DNA from: an uncultured Alistipes sp.
GTDB lineage: Bacteria > Bacteroidota > Bacteroidia > Bacteroidales > Rikenellaceae
Reading direction: 5' to 3'
Assembly (NCBI GenBank): GCA_947178455.1
Contig: CAMWYI010000081.1
Coordinates: forward strand, 1 to 8,078
Length of the DNA stretch: 8,078 nt
Numbering within the stretch: the stretch's first letter is position 1; each line of letters starts with the position of its first letter. Below are positions 1 through 5,969 of the stretch, one piece after another. A model generated the notes under the pieces. That model was not told the DNA's origin, did not search any database, and saw only the letters and a program-made list of their open reading frames with translations. Made by a program: the position numbers and the translations under genes.

Positions 1-376
1 CCGACAACCGGATGGAGTCGACGTAGATGAGGCTGTCGCGGAAAACCTGCCGGATAAACGAGTCGAGTTTGGCGAGCTCCTCGGCGTTGTCCCCGAACGA
101 AGGCAATACCTTGGCGCCACCCTGAGGGTACGTCAGGTAACAAGACATACTTTTATTACCCTCGATAATCACCTGACGATAATTCGAATCGCTCACCGAT
201 AACTCTTCGGTAAGACCCCCGGGGTACTGTCCTTTCGGAAAAGCGGAAGAAGAGAGCGCTGCATGCGAGCTGTCGGCAGCATACGCGAACCGGAATCCCA
301 GCAGGGCGCAGGCGAATGCCGCAACCGGCATCATCCGACATAAGACGCTTTTGCAAGCATATACACGTACGTTCAT
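1..376 (-). CDS. Exported protein, OmpA/DUF3575-like N-terminal part (partial, 3' end outside window)
   Basis: An open frame reads leftward from ATG at 376-374 through 125 codons without a stop and leaves the window. Residues 1-34 look like a Sec signal peptide: basic residues, a hydrophobic stretch around residues 15-30 (MMPVAAFACALLGF), then AYA-A as a likely signal peptidase I site. No convincing lipobox is present. After a Ser/Ala-rich linker, residues 77-125 (SMSCYLTYPQGGAKVLPSF, an N..EL.KLDSFI segment, then D..IYVDSIRLS) resemble the start of OmpA-like or DUF3575 modules in Bacteroidales surface and fimbria-associated proteins, where a G.ASPEG-type motif usually follows. That motif would lie outside the window, so the family is inferred from memory of the pattern. 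A later start at codon 15 or 16 (MM) would also leave a signal peptide. The gene lies about 55 bases downstream of the structured RNA element and may share its promoter. Confidence 0.72.
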   Translation of the reverse strand, partial: MNVRVYACKSVLCRMMPVAAFACALLGFRFAYAADSSHAALSSSAFPKGQYPGGLTEELSVSDSNYRQVIIEGNKSMSCYLTYPQGGAKVLPSFGDNAEELAKLDSFIRQVFRDSLIYVDSIRLS

Positions 377-430
377 ACGCATAACGGTCTTATTGTCGCA
401 TCGACCCCTCGCGACGAAAAATCAAATTGT

Positions 431-693
431 ATATAAAAAGAGAAAGTGTGGAGTCGAATCTCGTTTACCCGTTAGAAGGTTCTGACAAAACCCAAGCAAA
501 AGTAAACGATGCAATACCCCACACCCCGTATCGGATAACAGACGGATACGCAAAGCGCATTCCATATCCATACGCGAATGAGAAGCGTCGTCCGTCTGTC
601 CTCTTGCTTGTGGAAAACTGTCAGATTTTCTAACAAGGACGTGCGAAAAACACTTTCTATATGTCCGCAAACACCTACTCGAAAGTATTTGCA
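431..693 (-). ncRNA. Structured RNA with long rod-like fold; 6S-like candidate or long structured leader
   Basis: The paired segments, in plus coordinates, nest in order: 441-449 with 650-658 (9 bp, AGAAAGTGT/ACACTTTCT); 468-477 with 628-637 (10 bp with two G-U on the minus-strand RNA); 481-487 with 619-625 (7 bp); 493-502 with 601-610 (10 bp with one G-U); 538-546 with 591-599 (9 bp, ACAGACGGA/TCCGTCTGT); 548-551 with 585-588; 558-562 with 576-580. Together they form one rod of about 218 nt with a 12 x 18 internal loop near its base and a 35-nt one-sided loop further in. A separate 5' hairpin pairs 667-674 with 685-692, with one G-U on the minus strand. A TACCTTTG box lies just upstream and a T-run just downstream, both on the minus strand. 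No tmRNA, RNase P or SRP RNA signature is seen. The overall shape recalls 6S RNA (SsrS), which sequesters RNA polymerase, but the bubble lies nearer the closing end than is usual. It could instead be a leader of the gene starting at 376. Ends are estimates. Confidence 0.6.
435..449 (-). terminator. T-run after the closing stem of the structured RNA
   Basis: On the minus strand the distal arm of the 9-bp closing stem (449-441) is followed by C, five T and ATAT. This resembles an intrinsic terminator, except that the stem partner is about 200 nt upstream and no strong local hairpin is present. Termination may therefore be partial, leaving read-through into the gene that starts at 376. Confidence 0.35.
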
Positions 694-696
694 GTG

Positions 697-704
697 CAAA
701 GGTA
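697..704 (-). promoter_or_regulatory. Bacteroidetes -7 box (TACCTTTG) for the structured RNA
   Basis: On the minus strand TACCTTTG matches the TAnnTTTG consensus exactly. I see no good TTTG at the -33 spacing; a TTG lies several bases too far upstream. The expected start is about 691-694, at the foot of the 5' hairpin. The box overlaps a 13-base palindrome TTTGCAGTGCAAA (688-700). Confidence 0.5.
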
Positions 705-840
705 GAAATTTTTTTCGACATTATAACGGCAAAATCCAAAAAATTGTTGCGTTCTTCGCGACAATGGAACCGGTCACGGCGAACCGAACTCCGATAAGCA
801 CAAAAAAATCAAGAACGTGGAACGATGCGAAAAAATGTCG

Positions 841-848
841 TATCTTTA
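841..848 (+). promoter_or_regulatory. Possible -7 box for uvrA
   Basis: TATCTTTA matches seven of eight positions of TAnnTTTG and would start transcription near 853-856, about 46 bases before the uvrA ATG. No clear TTTG is found 19-21 bases upstream. It lies inside the 5' extension of the uvrA frame, which supports the downstream start codon. Confidence 0.35.
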
Positions 849-900
849 CGCGATTTTCCCTGCGGGGCCCAATAATCCGCCCGCCCCGCACGTTTGTTCG

Positions 901-3723
901 ATGATGAAAGAGGATACGATCAAGATATTCGGCGCCCGCGTCCACAACCTCAAAAATGCGGATGTCGAGATTCCGCGCCGCAAGCTGGTGGTCATTACCG
1001 GATTGAGCGGCTCGGGCAAGTCGTCGCTGGCGTTCGACACCCTCTATGCCGAAGGGCAGCGCCGCTACATGGAGACCCTGTCGGCCTATGCCCGTCAATT
1101 CGTGGGCACGATGGAACGGCCCGATGTCGACAAAATCACGGGCTTGAGCCCCGTCGTGGCTATCGAACAAAAGACGACCAACAAAAATCCCCGTTCGACC
1201 GTCGGCACGGTGACGGAAATCAACGACTTCCTGCGTCTGCTTTACGCGCGCGCGTCGCGGGCGTACTCTCCTGTAACGGGCGAAGAGATGGTGCACTACT
1301 CCGACGACCGCATCGCCGAACTCATCATGGAGGGGTTCGCCGGACGGCGCATCGCCCTCATGGCGCCGGTCGTCAAGGGGCGCAAGGGGCACTACCGCGA
1401 GTTGTTCGAGACCTTCGCCCGCAAGGGGTACATCCATGCCCGCATCGACGGCGAAATCCGCGAAATCACCTCCGGCATGCGGCTCGACCGCTACAAAATC
1501 CACACGATCGACTTGGTTGTCGACCGGCTTCTCGTAGGCGAGGAGTCGCGCGAACGCATCGCCGCATCGCTCAAAGAGGCCCTGCGGCAAGGCAAAGGCA
1601 CGATGGCCGTCTATGATTACGAGACGGAGCAGCAGCGCTTCTACTCGCGCCACTTGATGTGCCCCTCGACGGGCATGGCTTTCGAGGACCCCGCGCCGCA
1701 CACCTTTTCGTTCAACTCGCCCAAAGGAGCCTGCCCCCACTGCAACGGGCTGGGCGTCGAAGCGGTGTGCGACATCGCGAAAATCATCCCCGACAAGAAA
1801 CGTTCGCTGCGCGAGGGAGCCGTCGAACCGCTGGGCAAGTACCGCGACAACCTGCTGTTCCTGCTATTAGGCATGCTGGGCCGCCGCTACGACTTCACGC
1901 TCGACGACCCGCTGGAAACCTTTTCGGAAAAGGCCCTCAACGCGATTATCTACGGCGACAGCGAACCGCTGACGGTGAACATGACCGAAATGGGCACGGC
2001 CGGCGGCATCCAGCTCCACACGTGGGAGGGCGTGGCCGAATACATCAACCGCACGGAGGACGACGACACGTCGCGCGGCCGCCGCTGGCGCGAGCAGTTC
2101 CTCGTCTACCGCAAATGCTCGGTCTGCAACGGCTCGCGGCTGAAAGAGGAGGCGCTGCAATTCCGCATCGGCGGGAAAAACATCGCCGAAGTGTCGGCCC
2201 TGTCCATTGCGGAGTTTTCGGAGTGGATGGAGCACGTCGAAGAACACATGTCCGACAAAGAGCGCAAAATCGCGCAGGAAATCCTGAAAGAAATCCGCGA
2301 ACGACTGCATTTCCTGATGGATGTCGGGCTGGGCTATCTGTCGTTAGACAGAGCCTCGCGGTCGCTGTCGGGCGGCGAAAGCCAGCGCATCCGGCTGGCC
2401 ACGCAAATCGGCTCGAAATTAGTCAACGTACTCTATATATTGGACGAACCCTCTATCGGACTGCACCAGCGCGACAACCGGCGGCTGATACGCAGTCTCG
2501 AAGAGCTGCGCGATGCGGGCAACTCGGTCATCGTCGTCGAACACGACGAAGAAATGATGCGGGCAGCCGACTACATCGTCGATGTCGGCCCGCAGGCCGG
2601 ACGCAAAGGAGGCCATATCGTGGCGGCGGGAACGTGCGACGAAATCCTGCATGCGAACTCCATTACGGCCGACTACCTCACGGGGCGCCGCCGCATCGAG
2701 ATACCGGCCGAACTGCGCAAAGGCACGGGCGAAAGCATCGTGATTCGCGGCGCGCGGGGCAATAATCTGAAAAACGTCACGGTCGAGTTCCCGCTGGGCA
2801 AATTCATCTGCGTGACCGGCGTCAGCGGCTCTGGCAAATCGACACTCGTCAACGAAACGCTGCGTCCGATACTCTCGAAAACGCTCTACCGTTCGTTCGA
2901 GCAACCGTTGGAATACGACGCAATCGAGGGCATTGAGCACATCGACAAATTAGTCGTGGTCGACCAGTCGCCCATCGGCCGCACGCCGCGCAGCAATCCG
3001 GCGACCTACTCGGGCGTCTTCACCGACCTGCGCAAATTATTCGAGATGACCCCCGATGCGCAGATACGCGGATTCAAGGCGGGACGCTTCTCGTTCAATG
3101 TCAAGGGCGGCCGGTGCGAAACCTGTCACGGCGCGGGCGTCGAAACCATCGAAATGAACTTCCTGCCCGACGTCTATGTGCGCTGCCGGGCCTGCGGCGG
3201 CCACCGCTACAACCGCGAAACGCTCGAAGTACGCTACAAAGGCAAGAATATCGACGAAGTGCTGAACATGACCGTCAATGCGGCCGTCGAATTTTTCGAG
3301 AATATCCCGAACATCCACCAGAAACTGCGGGCCATTCAGGAGGTCGGGCTCGGTTATCTGACGCTCGGACAGCCCTGCACCACCCTTTCGGGCGGCGAGA
3401 GCCAGCGCATCAAACTGGCGGCCGAACTGGCCAAACGCGACACGGGCCGCACGCTCTACATCTTGGACGAACCGACGACGGGGCTGCATTTCGAGGACAT
3501 CCGGCTGCTGCTGACCGTGCTGAACAAGCTCGTCGACCGCGGCAACACGGTCATCGTCATCGAGCACAATTTGGACGTCATCAAGGTCGCCGACCACCTC
3601 ATCGACCTCGGCCCCGAAGGGGGTGCCGCCGGAGGCGAGATTCTGGCTGTCGGCACGCCGCGCGAAGTCGCCGACTGCCCCGAGAGCTACACCGGCAAAT
3701 TTCTAAAACCGCTACTCGACTGA
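901..3723 (+). CDS. uvrA: UvrABC excinuclease subunit A (DNA damage recognition ATPase)
   Basis: UvrA dimers scan DNA for bulky lesions, load UvrB and start cytoplasmic nucleotide excision repair. The 940-residue product has the full two-ABC layout: Walker A1 at 34-42 (GLSGSGKSS), an N-terminal zinc module (Cys254, Cys278, Cys281), ABC signature 1 at 489-495 (LSGGESQ), Walker B1 around Asp515 (ILDEPSIGLH), Walker A2 at 640-648 (GVSGSGKST), the second zinc module with Cys739, Cys742, Cys762 and Cys765 and its insertion between them, signature 2 at 829-835, and Walker B2 around Asp856 (ILDEPTTGLH). ATG at 901, or the adjacent ATG at 904, is chosen because family homology begins with KEDTIKIFGARVHNLKN; the in-frame ATG at 817 adds 28 unrelated residues and spans a promoter-like box. 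The first zinc module has Thr257 where the second cysteine is normally found. The next gene starts 7 bases after the stop, suggesting co-transcription. Confidence 0.98.
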   Translation: MMKEDTIKIFGARVHNLKNADVEIPRRKLVVITGLSGSGKSSLAFDTLYAEGQRRYMETLSAYARQFVGTMERPDVDKITGLSPVVAIEQKTTNKNPRSTVGTVTEINDFLRLLYARASRAYSPVTGEEMVHYSDDRIAELIMEGFAGRRIALMAPVVKGRKGHYRELFETFARKGYIHARIDGEIREITSGMRLDRYKIHTIDLVVDRLLVGEESRERIAASLKEALRQGKGTMAVYDYETEQQRFYSRHLMCPSTGMAFEDPAPHTFSFNSPKGACPHCNGLGVEAVCDIAKIIPDKKRSLREGAVEPLGKYRDNLLFLLLGMLGRRYDFTLDDPLETFSEKALNAIIYGDSEPLTVNMTEMGTAGGIQLHTWEGVAEYINRTEDDDTSRGRRWREQFLVYRKCSVCNGSRLKEEALQFRIGGKNIAEVSALSIAEFSEWMEHVEEHMSDKERKIAQEILKEIRERLHFLMDVGLGYLSLDRASRSLSGGESQRIRLATQIGSKLVNVLYILDEPSIGLHQRDNRRLIRSLEELRDAGNSVIVVEHDEEMMRAADYIVDVGPQAGRKGGHIVAAGTCDEILHANSITADYLTGRRRIEIPAELRKGTGESIVIRGARGNNLKNVTVEFPLGKFICVTGVSGSGKSTLVNETLRPILSKTLYRSFEQPLEYDAIEGIEHIDKLVVVDQSPIGRTPRSNPATYSGVFTDLRKLFEMTPDAQIRGFKAGRFSFNVKGGRCETCHGAGVETIEMNFLPDVYVRCRACGGHRYNRETLEVRYKGKNIDEVLNMTVNAAVEFFENIPNIHQKLRAIQEVGLGYLTLGQPCTTLSGGESQRIKLAAELAKRDTGRTLYILDEPTTGLHFEDIRLLLTVLNKLVDRGNTVIVIEHNLDVIKVADHLIDLGPEGGAAGGEILAVGTPREVADCPESYTGKFLKPLLD

Positions 3724-3730
3724 ACGCGCC

Positions 3731-4366
3731 ATGAAAATCATCTGCATCGGAAGAAACTATGCCGCCCATGCCGCAGAGTTGCATCGCGCAATCGGCAGCC
3801 CGGCGGATGTTCCGGCGGAACCGCTCTGGTTTCTGAAACCCGACACGGCCATGCTGCGCAACAACGACCCGTTCTATATCCCGACGTTCAGCAGCGAGGT
3901 GCACTACGAGTGCGAACTCATCGTGCGCATCAACCGCGTGGGCAAGTGCATCGAAGAACGCTTCGCGCACCGCTACTACGACGAGGTGGGATTAGGCATC
4001 GACTTCACGGCCCGCGACCTGCAACGCGAAGCCGTCGCGCAGGGGCTGCCTTGGGAACGGTGCAAGGCATTCGACTATTCGGCAGCGATTTCGCCCGTAT
4101 TCGTGCCGTTGCAGGAGCTGGGCGGCGACGTGCAGGCGCTGCACTTCGCGCTGGACATCAACGGCGAACGCCGCCAGACGGGCGACACGTCGCAGATGCT
4201 TTTCACGGTCGACCGGCTCATCGCGACCGTATCGCGCTACATGACCCTGCGCATGGGCGACCTGCTCTACACGGGCACACCGGCAGGCGTCGGGCCGGTG
4301 CGACGCGGGGACAATCTGTGCGCCACGCTCGAAGGGCGCAAACTGCTGGATTTCGACATCCGATAA
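3731..4366 (+). CDS. Fumarylacetoacetate hydrolase family protein (FAHD1/YcgM-like)
   Basis: This 211-residue protein is a single-domain FAH-fold enzyme. Members are cytosolic Mg2+- or Mn2+-dependent enzymes acting on acylpyruvates, oxaloacetate or related 2-oxo acids. The N-terminus (KIICIGRNYAAHAAEL) and FLKPDTAML (34-42) are typical. The metal site is visible as His58-x-Glu60-x-Glu62 (HYECELIVRI) and Asp91 (GIDFTARDLQ). WERCKAFD (108-115) supplies the conserved lysine (Lys112) and aspartate, and the C-terminal DLLYTGTPAGVGPV (177-190) is the usual substrate-loop signature. The length fits the small bacterial group, so the gene appears intact. The substrate cannot be told from sequence alone. 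It follows uvrA with a 7-base gap, but no functional link to DNA repair is evident. A strong hairpin begins immediately after its stop codon. Confidence 0.92.
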   Translation: MKIICIGRNYAAHAAELHRAIGSPADVPAEPLWFLKPDTAMLRNNDPFYIPTFSSEVHYECELIVRINRVGKCIEERFAHRYYDEVGLGIDFTARDLQREAVAQGLPWERCKAFDYSAAISPVFVPLQELGGDVQALHFALDINGERRQTGDTSQMLFTVDRLIATVSRYMTLRMGDLLYTGTPAGVGPVRRGDNLCATLEGRKLLDFDIR

Positions 4367-4399
4367 AAAAGAGCGGCAAGGCCTCACGCCTTGCCGCTC
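4365..4399. terminator. Bidirectional intrinsic terminator between convergent genes
   Basis: A perfect 12-bp inverted repeat, GAGCGGCAAGGC (4371-4382) and GCCTTGCCGCTC (4388-4399), encloses a 5-base loop. On the minus strand it is followed by six T (A-run at 4365-4370), a textbook terminator for the cupin gene. On the plus strand the following T-run is weaker (TCGTTTTAC). It separates the convergent FAH-family and cupin genes and overlaps the FAH stop codon by two bases. Confidence 0.85.
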
Positions 4400-4406
4400 G
4401 GTCGTT

Positions 4407-4853
4407 TTACCACACGACCGGTTCCTGCAACAGCACGCCGTCGGCGGCGTCTTCGGACGTGAACGTCCCGCCCCGATACTGGACGCAAAGCATCACAAGC
4501 GGCTCCGTCCCGTTGTTGCGCACGGAGCGACGGCCGGCAGGAGCGACACGCACGACCGTCCCCTCGCCGAACGGGAATACCTGACCGTCGACTTGGAACT
4601 GGCCGTGACCGCCCAAGCAGAAGTAAAGCTCCTCGTGCGTAGTGTGCGTATGGAGAAATCCGGTTTCCGTGCCGGGAGCGAACGACTGGAACGAAAATTC
4701 ACCGCCCGTAGCCCCTACGGCTGCACCGCCGAAGACTTTGCCGGGGATTTTCACGGCACCCAAGTCGAGCAGATAATCGCCCAATCCGTTCAGTTCGCCC
4801 ACGCTCGCCGCCGTGAAATTGGCAGCCGAAGCGATTTTTTCCATCTGTTTCAT
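4407..4853 (-). CDS. Small single-domain cupin protein
   Basis: The 148-residue product is a single cupin beta-barrel, probably cytosolic since no signal peptide or membrane segment is seen. Cupin motif 1 spans about 65-84 (GFLHTHTTHEELYFCLGGHG), with likely metal ligands His68, His70 and Glu74 or Glu75. Motif 2 spans about 95-115 and contains VVRVAPAGRRSVRNNG. The histidine that normally completes the metal site is Ser110 here. A related group of bacterial small cupins with a VRVAP.G...RN core also varies at this position, so this need not be a defect. The reaction or ligand is unknown. The start at 4853 is the first ATG after a good promoter; the ATG at 4844 is an alternative. The gene is divergent from an HxlR-type regulator and shares its operator-like region, so regulation by that protein is a fair inference. 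It ends at the hairpin at 4371-4399. Confidence 0.88.
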   Translation of the reverse strand: MKQMEKIASAANFTAASVGELNGLGDYLLDLGAVKIPGKVFGGAAVGATGGEFSFQSFAPGTETGFLHTHTTHEELYFCLGGHGQFQVDGQVFPFGEGTVVRVAPAGRRSVRNNGTEPLVMLCVQYRGGTFTSEDAADGVLLQEPVVW

Positions 4854-4865
4854 GATTGCTGTTTT

Positions 4866-4896
4866 TTTGAGTTTGCAAATAAAAATGTTACTTTTA
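4866..4896 (+). promoter_or_regulatory. Promoter of the HxlR-type regulator unit
   Basis: TTTG (4866-4869), 19 bases, then TACTTTTA (4889-4896) matches the Bacteroidetes consensus except for the last base of the -7 box. The expected start near 4902 gives a leader of about 100 bases before the regulator ATG. It would also drive maf and the S46 peptidase gene. Its -7 box lies in the opposite arm of the same inverted repeat as the cupin -7 box. Confidence 0.55.
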
Positions 4897-4912
4897 CGAC
4901 GACAAAGGTAAC
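4887..4912. promoter_or_regulatory. Candidate HxlR operator (imperfect 26-bp palindrome)
   Basis: GTTAC at 4887-4891 and GTAAC at 4908-4912 form an inverted repeat, extended inward by TTT (4893-4895) facing AAA (4904-4906), so eight of nine arm positions match. Winged-helix HxlR dimers bind palindromes of this kind. The site covers the -7 boxes of both divergent promoters, so one bound dimer could repress the cupin gene and the regulator's own gene together. Binding is inferred. Confidence 0.45.
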
Positions 4913-4933
4913 GCTGCGACGACTGACCTGCAA
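4903..4933 (-). promoter_or_regulatory. Promoter of the cupin gene
   Basis: On the minus strand TTG (4933-4931), 20 bases, then TACCTTTG (4910-4903) fits the Bacteroidetes -33/-7 pattern. The expected start near 4897-4900 gives a leader of about 45 bases. The -7 box lies inside one arm of the GTTAC/GTAAC inverted repeat, so a bound repressor would cover it. Confidence 0.7.
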
Positions 4934-4936
4934 GCA

Positions 4937-4979
4937 GTTACGCAGACGAAACCCGCGCACCCCAACGTAAGTAACGCTG
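4937..4979. repeat. Further GTTAC/GTAAC elements in the divergent intergenic region
   Basis: A second GTTAC (4937-4941) and a second GTAAC (4971-4975) lie between the main palindrome and the regulator start. GTAACGCTG occurs as an exact 9-base direct repeat at 4908-4916 and 4971-4979. These may be auxiliary sites for the regulator encoded next door. Confidence 0.35.
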
Positions 4980-5001
4980 ACTCACAACGGAATACGGAAC
5001 G

Positions 5002-5364
5002 ATGACGGAACGCAATTACAGCGGTTTTTGCCCCATTCGGAATATCCTCGCCCGCATCGGCGACAAATGGTCGATGCTGGTGTTGTGCGCCGTGCACGCC
5101 AACGACGGGATTCGGTTCGGCGATTTGTACCGCAGCATCCCCGACATTTCGCAGAAAATGCTGACCTCGACCCTCCGCACGTTGGAGTGCGAGGGCTACC
5201 TCGCCCGAAAGGTCTACCCCGAAGCGCCGCCGCGCGTGGAGTACAGCCTGACCCCGCTGGGCCGTACGCTCATTCCGCACATCGACGGACTGGTCGGCTG
5301 GGCGCTGTCGCACCGCACGGAAATCGAAGCGGCCCGGCAAAAAGACCCCGACCCAAAGAACTGA
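5002..5364 (+). CDS. HxlR-family winged-helix transcriptional regulator
   Basis: The 120-residue protein is a complete single-domain HxlR/MarR-like winged-helix regulator, expected to be a DNA-binding dimer. Cys10 in GFCPIRNILARIGDKWSML is the conserved N-terminal cysteine which, in studied members such as YodB, HypR and QorR, senses oxidants, quinones or electrophiles. The fold follows in order: KWSMLVL helix (about 22-28), GIRFGDLYRSIPDISQKMLT (36-55) as the helix-turn-helix with its recognition helix, LRTLECEGYLARKVY leading into the wing (58-72), PPRVEYSLTPLGRTL (76-90), then a C-terminal dimer helix. It is divergent from the cupin gene and is followed after 8 bases by maf. Autoregulation and control of the cupin gene through the palindrome at 4887-4912 are inferred. 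The actual inducer is unknown. Confidence 0.93.
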   Translation: MTERNYSGFCPIRNILARIGDKWSMLVLCAVHANDGIRFGDLYRSIPDISQKMLTSTLRTLECEGYLARKVYPEAPPRVEYSLTPLGRTLIPHIDGLVGWALSHRTEIEAARQKDPDPKN

Positions 5365-5372
5365 TCGACCTC

Positions 5373-5969
5373 ATGCTGCTGCAAGAAAAACTGCATACCC
5401 GCCGCCTGCTGCTGGCGTCGCAGTCGCCGCGCCGTCGCGAACTGCTCACCGGCAGCGGCCTGCCCTATGAACTCGCGCCGAAATATGCGTGCGACGAACG
5501 CTATCCCGCCGACATGCCGGCCGAAGAGGTGCCGCTCTACCTGTCGCGGCTCAAAAGCGATGCCTATCCCGAACCGCTCGCTCCGAAAGATATTCTGCTG
5601 ACGGCCGACACCGTCGTCGTGGCCGACGGGCGGGTGCTCGGCAAACCCCGCGATGCGGAAGATGCCGTGCGGATGCTCGGCACGCTGTCGGGACACCGGC
5701 ATACGGTGGTCACCGGCGTGACGTTACGCGACACGCACGGGATGCACACGTTCGGGGCCCGCAGCGAAGTGTGGTTCCGGCCGCTGACGGACGAAGAAAT
5801 CGCCTACTACGTGGCGACCTACCGGCCGCTGGACAAAGCAGGCTCCTACGGCGTGCAGGAGTGGATCGGCTATGTCGCTATCGAACGCATCGACGGCTCG
5901 TTCTACAACGTCATGGGACTGCCCATTCAGAAAGTATATACCGAACTCGATAAATTTCTCGACCGATGA
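5373..5969 (+). CDS. maf: Maf-family nucleoside triphosphate pyrophosphatase (probable dTTP/UTP type)
   Basis: Maf proteins hydrolyse non-canonical or selected nucleoside triphosphates to the monophosphate and pyrophosphate in the cytosol, sanitising the nucleotide pool; some also affect septation. The 198-residue product has the family signatures in order: LLLASQSPRRRELL (12-25), Glu51 and the YLSRLKSDAY segment (56-65, Lys61), LLTADTVVV (75-83, catalytic Asp79), LGKPRDAEDAVRML (89-102), LSGHRHTVVTGV (105-116), and DKAGSYGVQEWIGY followed by GSFYNVMGLP (154-184). The DKAGSYGVQ form fits the YhdE-like dTTP/UTP subgroup. ATG at 5373 is chosen because it lies 8 bases after the regulator's stop and only 11 residues before the first motif; upstream in-frame codons run antisense-like through the regulator and are not family sequence. 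Its stop overlaps the next start as ATGA, suggesting translational coupling. Confidence 0.95.
   Translation: MLLQEKLHTRRLLLASQSPRRRELLTGSGLPYELAPKYACDERYPADMPAEEVPLYLSRLKSDAYPEPLAPKDILLTADTVVVADGRVLGKPRDAEDAVRMLGTLSGHRHTVVTGVTLRDTHGMHTFGARSEVWFRPLTDEEIAYYVATYRPLDKAGSYGVQEWIGYVAIERIDGSFYNVMGLPIQKVYTELDKFLDR

Noticed and set aside
156..356. 66-residue minus-strand frame at the left edge
   Set aside because: It is an alternative frame inside the exported-protein gene, whose own frame has a signal peptide and runs off the window.
395..415. Hairpin GTCGC/GCGAC as a terminator
   Set aside because: It has only five pairs and an 11-base loop, and it lies just before a start codon; too weak to call as a separate feature.
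445..480. tRNA or tmRNA 3' end, suggested by GATTCGACTCC on the minus strand
   Set aside because: The flanking bases do not form a 5-bp T-stem or an acceptor stem, and no CCA or other tRNA arms are present.
431..693. RNase P RNA, tmRNA or SRP RNA
   Set aside because: None of the conserved cores I know for these RNAs is visible, and the long rod fold does not match their shapes.
422..739. Small protein genes in the gap left of uvrA, on either strand
   Set aside because: The translations are cysteine- and arginine-rich without any domain or signal, and the stretch is better explained by the nested RNA stems.
817..900. N-terminal extension of UvrA from ATG 817
   Set aside because: The added residues match nothing in UvrA, the region looks intergenic and contains a -7-like box, and family homology starts at 901/904.
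721..1740. Long minus-strand open frame opposite uvrA, and similar long antisense frames at 1867-2310, 2419-2940, 3037-3597, 6197-6988 and 7340-7735
   Set aside because: They are codon-bias shadows of GC-rich genes on the plus strand, with no recognisable domains and no promoters of their own.
5028..5372. Upstream part of the maf frame as coding sequence
   Set aside because: It is a second frame through the HxlR-type regulator with arginine-rich low-complexity translation; family sequence begins at 5373.
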